This document shows, one piece after another, positions 47,341-58,549 of a stretch of DNA of 64,000 bases. How positions within the stretch are numbered: the stretch's first letter is position 1; each line of letters starts with the position of its first letter. A model generated the notes under the pieces. The model did not search any database. It saw nothing but the letters and a program-made list of their open reading frames with translations, and was not told the origin of the DNA. Made by a program: the position numbers and the translations under genes. The stretch is from the NCBI GenBank assembly GCA_029851415.1, contig CM056742.1, positions 85,612,748 to 85,676,747 of the forward strand. The letters are read 5' to 3'. Origin of the DNA: Eretmocerus hayati. Lineage: Eukaryota; Arthropoda; Insecta; Hymenoptera; Aphelinidae.

Positions 47341-48185
47341 AATTTCGATAGGTAGTCCTGAAAATCTCATCCAGAAGGTCGCTCAAAAGACGTTACCTTC
47401 ATCATGGAATGTAGATGGGATAGATGTTGAAGGACAAACGGGATTACAAATATTATCGTGGCAAAATGCAAATCGAGAAAATTCGCCGCGAAAGGATAAC
47501 AATCCCGGACATAATGAAAAACAAGACAGAAGCACATCGGAAATTAGTTGGGAAGAGTACAAACGCGCGAGATATCAACCGATTGTAGACTTGGCGCGAT
47601 CAGAATTACCCGGAAGCAATGGTTATACAGATGGATCAAATTTTAGGGAACACCAATAGGTCCTGAGCATGAAATGAATCAAAACAATACTGGAACCCCG
47701 AAGTCGAATCCCAATATGAATCGCACATGGCTAGAGATGCTAGATAACGATGTCGATATGAAAGAGATATCATCCGAATCCCAATGGTACAATGAGTCCG
47801 AACTTGGAAAACTTAGGGACGAAATGCCCATTCCACTGACAGCGCCAGAGAATTCAAGAATGTTGGATATGGAAGAAATTTCATCTCTCAATTTGTCGGA
47901 AAATTGTATGGATCAAACTCAAGTTCAATCGTACGATTTTGCAATTACGAAGAACATGGAGAATGCGCGGAACCAGATAGAATCCACAAAAGGTACGTAA
48001 ATATCTCAGGTGATGGAAATTGCTTGTTCCATTCTCTCATCAAAATATTTGGTTGGAAAATCACACCTGCACGATTACGAGAAGTTCTCTTGTACAGTGA
48101 ATTTTTACCAGATTGCGCGGATCCCTTAGAAGCACTAAGAATTCTCAGTTCCAAAAATAAGTATGGTGACGCATGTAATGTTTGA
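47341..48185 (+). pseudogene. OTU-like cysteine protease relic
   Basis: Three + strand pieces in changing frames look like one decayed ORF. They are 47341-47656 (polar, charged), 47674-48000 (acidic, NRTWLEMLDNDVDMKE) and about 47990-48185. The last contains NISGDGNCLFHSLIKIFG followed by TPARLREVLL and ADPLEALRILSS. GDGNCLF with the Asp and Cys of the catalytic triad is the hallmark of OTU-family deubiquitinating proteases. The frame ends before the expected catalytic His. OTU domains occur in cellular proteins, in retroelements and in several RNA viruses, so the source cannot be fixed here; an integrated viral or retroelement fragment is plausible. Confidence 0.6.
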
Positions 48186-48388
48186 GTGATGTGCGAATAA
48201 TTGGAATCGCTCATCACTATAACTAGATTAGTATATTGTAATTTGAGGATCAATTATTGGTTCACATATTACTCGTGAGCTTACACTGCTCGCGCCTTCG
48301 CGAGTATCAGCTCGCTACCCGATTAACTCTATACGCTCACGCGTGGTGGCAGCACCTACTGGTGCACATACATTACATCTCCTTCTTT

Positions 48389-49617
48389 TCAAGTAACACA
48401 ATCATCCAAGTACGTAGGGTTTTCCACAACTCTTCCGTATCTACTAACAGGTCTATTGACTTGGGTTTGGTCAATGGCACTTCGGTTTGACGGATAAATG
48501 GAAGGTTGATCTAGATCATTGCGTGCGATGTCGTTTTGGTTGTTCTGATGTTCATTTGGTTCTACATTTCGATAACTAGTAAATTTTGATCTCATTCTGA
48601 AATGTTGCCCCTTGTCTGTATTCAACTGAACTCTATTCCTCGTTATTACATTTCCATGTTCATTGTTCATTTCGTACGATCTTGGATTATTTCCTTTCTC
48701 CATTATTATTGCCGGTCCCCATGTTTTATCATTTCGGAATCTCACCCAGTCACCCTCGCTCAACTGCGGCAAGTCTTTGCTGATCACGTCATGGTACTTT
48801 TTCTGTTCCAGTTGTCTCTCTTCTAGTTTTTTTCTGAACTCTGGGCAGCTTTTACTAGTTTCGAAAAATTGTGGTAGGACACCTTTAACATTTCTACCAA
48901 ACATGGTCTTGTTAGGTGATTGGATCTCATTTGATACAGGCATGTTTCTTAATTCAAACAAGGCTAGAAAAGGGTCTTTGTTATCATAATAGGCTTTTTT
49001 CATTACCTTTTTCACCGTTTGTACACATCTTTCTGCCATACCATTACTTCTTGGGAATCTTGGACTCGACGTGACATGTTCAGAATTCCAACTTTTACTG
49101 AATCTCTGAATTCCTGAAAATTAAAGCAAGGGCCGTTGTCCGATTGTACAATATTTGGTACTCCTAGTCTGGAGAAATACTACTTCCGTGCTAGTATCAC
49201 TGACATAGAGGTTTCATCTTTGAGCCATTCAACTTCAGTATATTTCGAGTAGTAGTCTATAACAACGATATGTGCTTTTCCATCCACGTAAAATAGGTCT
49301 ACTCCTACTTTTCCCCAGCTTGCATTTGGTATCTCACTCGGAATCAAGCTTTCTTTGGTGTTTTGCCTTTGAAATTTGGCACGCGGGTCGCATTTGGCGA
49401 TTATGTTTTGAATGTCTCGTGTAATACCCGGCCAGAATACGATTTCCTTAGCTCTCATTTTTGTCTTTCCCATGCCCATATGATTATAGTGCAGTTTTTC
49501 TGAAAGTTCTCTCCTCAAGCTATTCGGAACAATTATTCTGTCATTGTTATATAAAAGTCTTTCATGCTCAAGAATATGATTTTGATACGTATGAAATGCT
49601 TTGCAAGTGTCAGGCAC
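48389..49617 (-). pseudogene. Gypsy integrase, frameshifted
   Basis: It begins with the H2C2 zinc domain (LHYNHMGMGKTKM, then KCDPRAKFQ, where the second Cys of the motif is Arg). The core follows with GVDLFYV and VVIDYYSKYTEVEW, then NIVQSDNGPCFNFQEF near 49130, where the frame shifts before SSPRFPRSNGMAERCVQT. The C-terminal part has LSEGDWVRFRNDKTWGPA, the usual GPY/F-like region in which W-GPA is recognisable. The zinc-site change and the frameshift make it inactive. Confidence 0.9.
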
Positions 49618-49635
49618 ATCTTTTATTTCAGAGGG

Positions 49636-50737
49636 TCATTTTGCTCGAATCAATTCTAAGACTTCTTGCAATTGTGTATCGGCTTTTGTTTCTCCTATGT
49701 ATTTTTGTTTCATCTTATCGTCCATGTGTCCTGCTAAAACAACATTTAGAATCTGAATATTCATATCCTCACACTCGCTTGCTTCTCTTAAGTGTGCTCT
49801 TGATAACGTACCTGCTATGAAAAGTTCTTTACCCGGTGTATATTGTACTTTCAGATCATATCTTTGAAGACGCATACGCATTTTTTGCAATCAAATTGGT
49901 ATGTCACATAAGCTTTTACTGAATATTGGAATTAATGGTTTATGATCGCTTTCTACTATCGATTTACATCCTCCTATGTACTGATGAAATCTTTCACAAG
50001 CGAAGACAATTGCGTACATTTTTTCTTCAATCTGCGCCCAGTTCCTTTGACTTTGAGTGAATGCTTTCGACGCATATGCTACCGGTGAGTTACGTTGCAA
50101 TAGCACCGCACCTAGTCCTGTGCTGCTTGCATCTACGCTTGATTTACACTCTAAATTTGCATCATAATATTGCAACACAGGTGCTATTGATAGAAACTCT
50201 TTGATTTCTGTGAGAACTTTATCATGGACCTTTGTCCATTCGAACTGTACGTCTTTCTTCAAAAGCTCTTTTAGCGGAAGCGTCACAACCGACTCATTTG
50301 GTACAAATTTAGATATATATGTGAGCATGCCAAGCAATCTGTCTACATCATTTGCGTTCTTTGGTTTTTCCATGTTTTGAATTGCTTCTACCTTTTGATT
50401 ATCAATTTTCAATCCTTCTGCTGTAAAAATATGACCCAAAAATTTGATCGATGGTTTCTTAAACTCATACTTCTTTAGATTGAACTTTACATTCTGTTGA
50501 AGGAATTTGTAAAAATGCATTTGAAGCATCGATCCTACTAAAAACTTTTGCACCCTTCATTTCTGTAGCCAGTTCTTCAAACGTTGGCACTTGGGTGGGG
50601 TGTCTGAGTAAATTTTCATTCAAATCTACGGGGTCAAGCACAACACGAGTTGATCCGTCCGGTTTTCCCACTATTAAAATTCGGTGCACGAACTCTGTGG
50701 GTTCGGTTTCTTTCACCATTATTTCACTTTGTTTCAT
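49636..50737 (-). pseudogene. Gypsy reverse transcriptase and RNase H, YxDD region deleted
   Basis: RT fingers and palm start are seen in RILIVGKPDGSTRVVLDP and KVFSRIDASNAFLQIP. The sequence then jumps near 50490 into NVKFNLKKYEFKKPSIKFLGH, so the palm segment carrying YxDD is missing. The connection domain and RNase H follow (SVDASSTGLGAVLLQ, AYASKAFTQSQRNWAQIE, ESDHKPL). A TGA stands between DIPI and LQKMRMRLQRYDL (about 49890), probably from CGA. IAGTLSRA replaces the usual IADTLSRA. Confidence 0.9.
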
Positions 50738-52160
50738 GAAGTCTAATTGATCTTTGAGCTTGCTCAGTCATTTGAATGGTATTCTACTTCCACTACATAT
50801 TTTACCTTTATAATTTGGCTTCAAGCAAAATTCATATTCATCGTCACTTTTTTCTATACCCTCAAAAACATCATAATAACTCTTCATCAACAAAGCTGTT
50901 CCATCACTGTTTTCTTTTACTTCGTGTATTCTCTGTACCAAATTTAATCTCTCTAAGGTGGGTCTTCCGAAAACGGGTACTCCCGGATTTTCTGCTTAGT
51001 AGAATTCAATATTCCACTGCTTGTTTTTCAAAAGACAATCTAGGTGAACTTCTCCTACGATTGGGATTGGATCGTTTGTGTACGACGTTGGGAACGTGTT
51101 AACCGTACAATTGGGTACTAGTTTCGACAAATCTTGCTCACATATGACATTTACATCCGCTCCACTATCCAATTTAACATTCACATTTTTGCCCGTCTTC
51201 ATTATTGTGATAGTTTCATACCAATTATCAGTGATGCCTAATATTCCCAATTTCCTATCGTCTTTAATTACTCCTACATGGCCAAGCCACGTGGCTTCTT
51301 TGGATTCTTCACTTTGATCACGACTCTGATCAACTATCACATTCACTTGCTCTGAACCACACACTCTTTGAAAATGGCCCATTTCATGGCACAAATTACA
51401 CTCCATGTTTCACGCTGGACACTGCCCGTATCTGTGGAGCCATCCGCATCGGCCGCATGGCCTGCGCTGCTGCTGCTGTGAAGAAGCTGTCTGTTCCTCG
51501 GCCCGTTGTGCACGCAACTGCTGCGATGAGCCGTCATCGCCCTGCCACTACTGCTGCTGGTTTGGCACAGGTGCGTTTATCCTTCTGTTGATGCCTCTGC
51601 TGGTTTGCACGCCATAACCTCTATTTCCTCTAATGATATCCACCTGTTGGATCGTGTTCTTTTTGAGGGATTCCTCTTGCTGGCGCACCATTTCTGCTAT
51701 GCGACACTCATTTATACATCGCTTGAGATCAAGCTTTTCTATTGCAAGTAGTTCCGGCCTCAGCTCGTCATCTGTTGTTCCAATAATAATTCTATCTCTT
51801 ATCAACCCATCCTTCAATTCACCAAACTCACAATTTAGGCTCAGCTTTTCCAAATCTGTGAGAAATTCATTGAACGGTTCATCTGTACTTTGCGCTCTCG
51901 TGAAAAATTTATGTCTACACATGATTTCCTTTTTTCTTGGGGCGCAATACTCAGCAAATGCTTTCACTACTTCATGAAATTCCTTCTTATCATCATCTGA
52001 TAGTTCGAACGTTCTGTATCTTTCTTGGGCTTCTTCTCCCAACGAATTCAGTAGAATTGCAATTTTTACTTCATCTGCTTCTTTATTACTCTTCGAAGCG
52101 ATCACGAATATATCGAAACTATTCTTCCATTTATTCCAGTTCCCTGAGACATTAGACGAC
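50738..52160 (-). pseudogene. Gypsy Gag and protease
   Basis: Gag starts around SGNWNKWKNSFDIFV (about 52150) and includes AQERYRTFELSDDDKKEF, EYCAPRKKEIMCRHKFF and DRIIIGTTDDELRPELL. A CCHC knuckle CNLCHEMGHFQRVC follows at about 51400, and the aspartic protease motif VKLDSGADVNVI at about 51170. The linker to RT (RPTLERLNLVQRIHEVKE, KSYYDVFEGIEK) is present in a shifted frame at 50990-50740. Breaks lie near 51540 and 50990. Confidence 0.9.
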
Positions 52161-52175
52161 TAGAATGATAAACGC

Positions 52176-52757
52176 ATGAGAGCTGGAACAATTAATATAG
52201 TACATGTCGATACAAGGGTATAAACCTCAAATCGCCTTCAAGTGATAGGATGTCCGGCTTGACCCGCAGGCGAGGGTCCGGATCATCACGATGATGCGGA
52301 GAACAAGTTTGACTTCCGTGTATTGCACTAATTCTTTCTAGAGGTGTGAGTAGAAACCGGAAAACTGTGCGCAAAATACACCATTACGCACAGAGTATTT
52401 TTCAGTGCGAGTGTGTCGAGTTTGGTTGTGCTTCCCGAGTGATTGTTTTCGGCTTGAGCCCTGTTGAAGTTCCAAATTATCATGAGTACGGGAGAAAACT
52501 TCACACCCGAAAGTCGAACTACATGTTCGATTCATTAAGCGTAAGGTGAGAGAAAACTTCCGTGCGTCAAGTAGTGCTTTGTCCATATTCGATCGAAAGA
52601 ACATTTTTTCCGCAATTTTCCAATGTTTGAAAGCCTACAAAATTGCGAAAAATAATTTTCGCTCGTCGCACATGAGGTTCCCCGCTTCCGAATGATCATT
52701 TCAACCCTCGCCTCCGGCTCGGGCCGAAAACCGATCGCTCAGAAGCGAGCTACAACC
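52176..52757. other. No recognisable gene
   Basis: May contain the 5' LTR or leader of the Gypsy element. No primer-binding site was identified with confidence. Confidence 0.35.
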
Positions 52758-53138
52758 TTATGAACTCGGCGCGAAATATACTATATTGCTCTGGGACTCA
52801 TTAATATTGTGACTCTCTACCTTCACTGAATCGACTCCTTGCTCGCATAACAGATTGCGCCCACGAAGACTTTTCATCAAATCTTGAACACTTTTTGCTT
52901 TCTCTTTCCAGCTTGTCTGTCTACGGTTAACATTTCGTATTGTCTTCGATTTCAATTTTGCAAACTCCAGAAAGAGATACCATTTCTCATCACTTGTGAA
53001 ATCTTCTCTGCTCATCCAGTGACAAACACTTCCGATGTGAAATCTATATCCCTTAGTTTTTTCATCTCTTAGCGCCTCAGTCGCACAGATTTTCTCGGCC
53101 TCTGTATTATTGTCGTTCACAGCTCCATCGCTTTTTCA
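52758..53138 (-). CDS. Hypothetical charged protein or exon
   Basis: An open frame of about 127 codons without an ATG at its head begins KSDGAVNDNNTEAEKICATE. It continues HIGSVCHWMSREDFTSDEKW and RRQTSWKEKAKSVQDLMKSL to a stop at 52758. The Lys/Glu-rich, evenly mixed composition looks coding. An in-frame TGA lies just upstream. It could be an exon or a piece of a decayed element; I recognise no family. Confidence 0.35.
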
Positions 53139-53390
53139 TTTGAGTAAAAAAGAGGATATAATATTAAAAATGCACGAGCTAGAGGAATGATTCTCATATG
53201 CTATATCTTCATTCCAATGACTTTGCAATTCACTAGGGCGACCATCATTCACATGCGCGTTTATGACCCCATATAACTTACCAAAATTGAAACATATCAG
53301 AAGTTCAGGAGTGAATAATATTTGAATCGATCAGTTTTATCTCATGGAGGATTATTCTCACAGCTCCTGACAATGAATCTAAATACAAAA
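53139..53390. other. No recognisable gene
   Basis: AT-rich spacer before the Copia fragment. Confidence 0.4.
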
Positions 53391-54945
53391 CTAGCCAGGA
53401 CTCACCTTTTATCAAGAAGCCATGTCCAGCTCAGAGGAGGAATATTGGATCCAGGCCACAAAAGTTGAGTATGATGCTATCATCAAAAATAATACTTGGT
53501 CTCCTTGTAATTTGCCAAGCAGAGCTACCCCAATTGGTGTACGCTGGGTCTTCAAGAAGAAAACCCTACCAGATGGAAAAACTGGATACAAAGCCAGAGT
53601 AGTAGCAAAGGAGTATACCCAAGTCGAAGGAGTAGATTCCTCTGACACGTATGCTCCTGTGGTAAGATTTGTTTCATTGAGACAATTTTTGCTTTCGCAG
53701 CTAAAAATAAGTTACAGGTTTACCATTTCGACATCCAAACTGCTTTCCTTCATGGAGAGTTAGAGAAAGGAGTGTATATAGAACAACCAGAAGGTTTCCA
53801 GATAAAAGGATCTGAAGATAAAGTTTTGAGGTTACACAAAGCTCTCTATGGAACAAAGCAAGGTGCTAGAACATGGAACAAGAAGCTTGATGAAAAACTC
53901 AAGAAAATGAATCTAAAACAGTCAGATTATGATAGATCTATTCACTATCGTATAACGAGATCAAAAATTTTGATAGTAGCCATATTCGTTGATGACATTC
54001 CAGTCTTTTCGAACAGTCAGTTACTCATTGATGAATTCAAGACTCTTTTGGAAAATGAATTACCTGTCAGAAATTTAGGTCCAATTCAGAAATTTCTAGG
54101 CATCAACACAACCATTGATTTGGAACAAGGTATTGTACAATTAGATCAAAGTCATTATGTTACTCAAATTCTAGAAACGTATAAAATAGCAGATCGTAAT
54201 AGTGTTACTACCCCAATTGAGATAGGATATGATTTCTCTCTTAACCCCTCAATTACTCAAGAAGAATTAGAATATTTGAAAAAGGTTCCTCACAGAAATT
54301 GTTTGGGTGCAATTCAATACCTATGTCAGGCAACGAGACCTGATTTATCTGTTGCAGTTAGTCTTCTAAGCAGGTTCGACAACAATTACCAAACTAAGCA
54401 CTGAAACGCTCTCAAAAGGGTGCTCAGATATCTAAAAGGGACCAAAAATCTAGGACTGACCTATTCGCTTGATGGAAATTTTCAGATAATTGGTTATTGT
54501 GATTCAAGTTATGCCAATGATAAGCAAACTACTAAGTCAATGTCAGGATATGTCTTTGTACTACAAGATGGAGCAATATCCTGGAGATGTAAAAAAACAA
54601 GATAAAACAGCAAGGTCAACAACAGAAGCTGAATATTATGCTCTAGCCAATGCCACTCAAGAGGCTATTTGATTGGGAAACTTGTCAAAAGAGCTAATTA
54701 TTAAAATTGAAGGTCCAATAGAAATCAAATGCGACAACAAGGCCACCATAAGCTTTGTGAAGAATGCCAACTACAGTCCACGTACAAAACACATTGATAT
54801 TCAGAATCACTTTGTGAAGGAGAATATAGAAGCCAAGATGATTAGTCTAAATCATGTGCCATCATAAGAAATGGTAGCAGATTGCCTTACTGAAGTGACG
54901 GCATTTCCAGAACTGGACACTTTCCTGGAGTGCATTAATCTTAAG
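53391..54945 (+). pseudogene. Ty1/Copia reverse transcriptase-RNase H, 5'-truncated and broken
   Basis: Begins at FYQEAMSSSEEEYW and follows the Copia pol order. RT is seen in GVRWVFKKKTLPDG, YKARVVAKEYTQVEGVD and, in a shifted frame from about 53690, FDIQTAFLHGELEKGVYIEQ. Next come LHKALYGTKQGARTW and VAIFVDD, where the Y of YVDD is F. RNase H is seen in LKGTKNLGLTYS, GYCDSSYANDKQTTKSMSGY, RSTTEAEYYALANATQEAI and TKHIDIQNHFVKE. Breaks include the frameshift near 53690, a TGA at 54402-54404 (expected Trp), a frameshift near 54595, a TGA at 54670-54672 and a TAA at 54865-54867. Gag, protease and integrase are absent. Confidence 0.93.
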
Positions 54946-56143
54946 TGATAATTGTGATTTTCTGATGTAGAGAGCAGTGACCGTGGCTTTTTTTGTTATC
55001 CTTTTGAATTGTATTTTTGCCTTCAGCAAACTCTGATTAATTGTGAGAATGAGAATTGGTATTTTCGATATCTTGCGATTCAATGATTCTAGATTCTTCA
55101 GTTGATTTTTTGGTTTATTTTGAGATGATGCATTCAGTGATTCTTGATGATTGTTGAACTTTGAATTGGGCCAGGATGTTATAATATTCAATTCACGTTT
55201 ACATATAATACTGAATGGATATATATATATATATATATGTTCTTGGCGCAACGCGCATGCTCGCAAACTAGCTCTTGCCGTCGTCGTGAAATCTCGGTTC
55301 TCGTTTCTCTCGCATTAGTACAGCATCGACAGCTGACGAGCCCGAGTCGACTGCTCTCGCTACTCTCATGTATATACACTAGAGTATATTGTTACATTAT
55401 TTACAGCATAACCCAAGTTGTATGGTTATTGCTTAGCCTCACCCAAAACTCTACTTCACGTCAGCACATCCACTTGCCCTAAATACAACATAGATGCAAT
55501 GGAAAAAATGCGATCTCGACATCTAGATTGCCCGAAAGAAAGTGGTCAAGCTGATGAACAGGAATAACCAAGTGCAACTATAACTATTCCCCACAAGGGA
55601 TGCCAAAATGTTACGACCCGGGCGGAGGGCTCGGGGTAACGAATAAATTATTTGAGTTCGTGGGAACAGCTTACGGGCGGACTGCCCAGTTGCACTTACC
55701 TATTCTCTGTTATTGCGTTGATGTATATATATATATTGCTGGTCTCTGGTTGCGTATGAATATCCCAGATTGAGAGATATTTGTTTATCAAAATTAGATC
55801 AAATGAATTGTAGTTTTAAAGAAATGATTGAAGTGATTTTAGGAATTTGGAATGTAGATTTCAAAAGTAATAATTGATTGAATTTGGATTTTTAGAAATG
55901 ATCAATTTGACTTTAATGGTTTCAATATGGATGAAATATTTGATCGTAAAATCTTCAGAAAATAATAGCGTCTAATTAGCAAATGAGTTTTGGATTTATT
56001 TAAACCAAATTATAATGTCTTGAACAAAATATAGAACCTTAATATCTAAATACAATTTGCGTGACTTAAAATTAGACGAACTTACAGAACTACTCGAGAG
56101 ATGATATTCTTCGAGGCAGGAACTGATAAGCAGGTGAGAGCAG
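54946..56143. other. Non-coding, with a TA microsatellite and LTR-like segment
   Basis: A (TA)n run lies at about 55219-55239, with a second short one at about 55722-55735. TGTTACGACCCGGGCGGAGG at 55609, preceded by a purine-rich CACAAGGGATGCCAAAA, looks like the start of a Gypsy-type LTR. Its end was not found. No gene is supported. Confidence 0.35.
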
Positions 56144-56265
56144 ATTCGGAGCTGGCCCTTTACAGCTGAGGCGGATAACGTCGGCCTACTTTTTGACGGA
56201 GAGCGAATTCGGAGCTGGCCCTTTACAGCTGAGGCGGATAACGTCGGCCTACTTTTCGACGGGAT
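56144..56265. repeat. 63-bp tandem duplication
   Basis: ATTCGGAGCTGGCCCTTTAC to GGCCTACTTTTTGACGG is repeated almost exactly from 56207. It generates a repeated peptide in a - strand frame that I do not consider a gene. Confidence 0.9.
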
Positions 56266-56495
56266 CAGGTCAAGCTTACGTGTCCGCACTTTTAACTTGA
56301 CTTTTTCGTGCGTTTTCTACGCGCACTTAAGTGAGTGATTAAGTGAGTTTTGAGACGTACGTAGCCACTACCGGGCAGAGCTTTGTCACAGACTAAATCG
56401 AAGAATGAATGTTGTTGTTCCAATTTATACGTGCGGACACAGGTTAATTTTGATGATTCGACTGAAAAAATGATTTTGAAAGTGTTCTACTTTCG

Positions 56496-56517
56496 ATTGT
56501 AACACATGTGTTACAAT
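56496..56517. repeat. 22-bp perfect palindrome
   Basis: ATTGTAACACATGTGTTACAAT reads identically on both strands. It shares the half-site TGTTAC/GTAACA with the larger palindrome 35 bp downstream. Confidence 0.9.
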
Positions 56518-56551
56518 GCTGGCAAAGCTCTTTGTTGAATTTCTCATGGTC

Positions 56552-56583
56552 TGTTACACATGTTACATGTAACATGTGTAACA
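56552..56583. repeat. 32-bp perfect palindrome
   Basis: The left half TGTTACACATGTTACA is followed exactly by its complement. The subunits TGTTACACATG and CATGTAACATGTG repeat the motif of 56496-56517, so this may be a cluster of binding sites or a transposon hot-spot. Confidence 0.9.
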
Positions 56584-56654
56584 TCCAGTTATTGGCTAAT
56601 GCTTTGATTCTGCTGATTTACTGACCTGCTTATACGTTCTCTGCTGATCAAGTC

Positions 56655-56690
56655 GAAATAATATTTCTCCACGTTGAGAAATATTATTTC
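56655..56690. repeat. Hairpin, 15-bp perfect stem
   Basis: GAAATAATATTTCTC, a six-base loop, and GAGAAATATTATTTC. The stem resembles the GAAATATTTC tiles of the 45032-47114 element. Confidence 0.85.
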
Positions 56691-57109
56691 AACTGTTGCG
56701 TCGTCTGGGACGCCACACCCCTTTACAGCATTTGGATAGTAATAAATTACAGTATCTACCTAAGTTCGACTCCCAAGACTCCCCAATAATTCCAGATATT
56801 TCACAATGAGCACTCTCAGAGAGGAGAGTAGTCTATTCGATGTTGATTGTTACATCAGTAACTGTGTTACCTGAAATGATGTAAGTGACATAGCACTTTG
56901 GGATGAAAACAAGACTGTGGATGGCACTGACCGAATATCAATTGTTGATTCTTCCATACTCTCAGTCATAAGTATCAGGTAATTCCTTCTCCTCTCTTTT
57001 ATCCTCAGGAAATGTTGTTACAAGTTATATGTAATGAATGTAGTGATATTATTCTTGCCTGTAGGTGGGATGAAGCGTTTATTCATCCACAAATCCATTT
57101 TTCAAGGGG

Positions 57110-57510
57110 ATGATAGATTGCCCATCTTCTGCGTATGCACAAGCAATAGAATTTCTTGAAGCAATCCCATTCAGAGGTGGAAAACATTCCTTTCCAAATG
57201 ATTACGCCCCAAGTCCATGCATTTTCGTGAGACTAGCAACGTTTGGGAGATCACTGGATCTCAGTAACGATCGAGAGGTAGGTTGGAGGCACTCGAGTTA
57301 GCAATGGGGGAGATCCACATACGATGGCATCCGCCTCCTTGCGACTCTATCCCCGACCTTGATTGATGGAATTGACTATGCCAAGACCTTAAGCGGAAAG
57401 AAGTGTTTGGGATCCTCTTTTCCTGAAAGATTCAACATTCCTCATCAAATATCAAATCCTCGAAGACAAGAAGATTTGAGTTCCTGAAGAATCAATTCGC
57501 TCGGGTTTCC
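57110..57510. other. No recognisable gene
   Basis: A 63-codon + strand ORF (57110-57301) has no motif and no supporting context. Confidence 0.3.
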
Positions 57511-57512
57511 AG

Positions 57513-57553
57513 AAGCTGTCGCGTGAAATAGTGGATATTTCACGCGACAGCTT
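57513..57553. repeat. Hairpin, 17-bp perfect stem
   Basis: AAGCTGTCGCGTGAAAT pairs perfectly with ATTTCACGCGACAGCTT around a seven-base loop. There is no run of T typical of a polymerase III terminator next to it. Confidence 0.9.
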
Positions 57554-57949
57554 TTGTGACCTCGAAATATCTCCACAAAACTGACTGGGGTGAAGTTCTC
57601 CAAGGCCTTCCGAATGCCGCGAATTCAATTCTTGGATCCATCATTAGATTCGAGGGATATGAATCTCATTGACGAAAATGACACGAATCTTCTCGTTGGA
57701 GGTGATCTAAAAGGATGTAGTGAGATGCGTTCTGGATCCGGGGAGAATCTCTATGAAGCTTCATAGATGATAAGAAATTTATATTTCGTATCTTGAAATC
57801 AAATCAGTCGGGAATCTGATACATGGCTCATCCATGTGAGTCTATTCCTTGTAGGACTTATACCTCCATCACCTCACAAACAGAGCAGTGCAATAAGTCG
57901 CGAGTTCGACGGTTGATAGAGCTCTCATTCTCAAATGTCGCGAATTCGT
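57554..57949. other. No recognisable gene
   Basis: No coding region is supported in either strand. Confidence 0.4.
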
Positions 57950-58254
57950 CATCATGATGGAACACTGCCTCCAATATCGTAGAAACATGTGGATAATATT
58001 TTTTTCACAGAATATTGCATGTAATCTTCCAGAAATGTTGCACGAATCTTGCAGAAATATTTCAGTGCAAGGTTGCTGGAAGATTGAGGATGGAATTCTC
58101 TGAAATATTCCCGGGAGCTCACGGGAAGATTACTCCGAAACATTGCAACGGAACATTATGAAATATTTTTTGCAATACCCCTGCAAGATTACCGGAAGAT
58201 CACACTGAAATATTTCTCTGAATCTTCCTATGAAATATTTCCCTGCTGTGTGGG
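57950..58254. mobile_element. Short-motif tiled element with CTGTGTGGG end
   Basis: Tiles such as TCTTGCAGAAATATTTCAGTG, GGAAGATTACTCCGAAACATTGCA and GATTACCGGAAGATCACACTGAAAT fill the segment. It ends CTGTGTGGG at 58246-58254, the same terminus as the 45032-47114 insertion. The left terminus was not recognised. Confidence 0.6.
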
Positions 58255-58549
58255 TAGGAGTGCTTGCTCAATCACGCTCTGGGGCACTTGACAAGTTCCA
58301 TGAGCTACACGAAGAGGATCTGCGAGTTAGGACTGATCAGTTGAAAGTTGTGGGCTTCAAGCCAAAAATTTCACACATCCGCCATGATTAGTTGATCTTC
58401 AGCGAATATGCCCTGATCTTCTACATCACGAATCCCAGTTTCAAGAAGTATCGAAAAGATCGGAGTAGCGATCCCAGCCTTGATACTCGGTCCACATTCA
58501 TCGATCAGAAATGGAGCATACAGTCCCTCAGATTCATAATCTATTACAG
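58255..58549. other. No recognisable gene
   Basis: Immediately precedes the transporter-like exon. No upstream transporter exon was recognised here. Confidence 0.35.

Larger units (their letters stand above)
48190..52175 (-). mobile_element. Decayed Ty3/Gypsy LTR retrotransposon
   Basis: Domains follow the Ty3/Gypsy order on the - strand: Gag, zinc knuckle, aspartic protease, reverse transcriptase, RNase H, integrase. At the 3' side a purine-rich tract (AAAAGAAGGAGA) precedes TGTAATGTATGTGCACC at 48377 going down, the probable start of the 3' LTR (about 48377-48190). The 5' LTR was not confirmed; a segment above 52175 is a candidate. Several frameshifts, nonsense changes and a deletion make it non-autonomous. 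Confidence 0.9.
56266..57109. other. Non-coding, with perfect palindromes
   Basis: Holds three strong palindromes (listed separately). No gene is seen. Confidence 0.4.
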
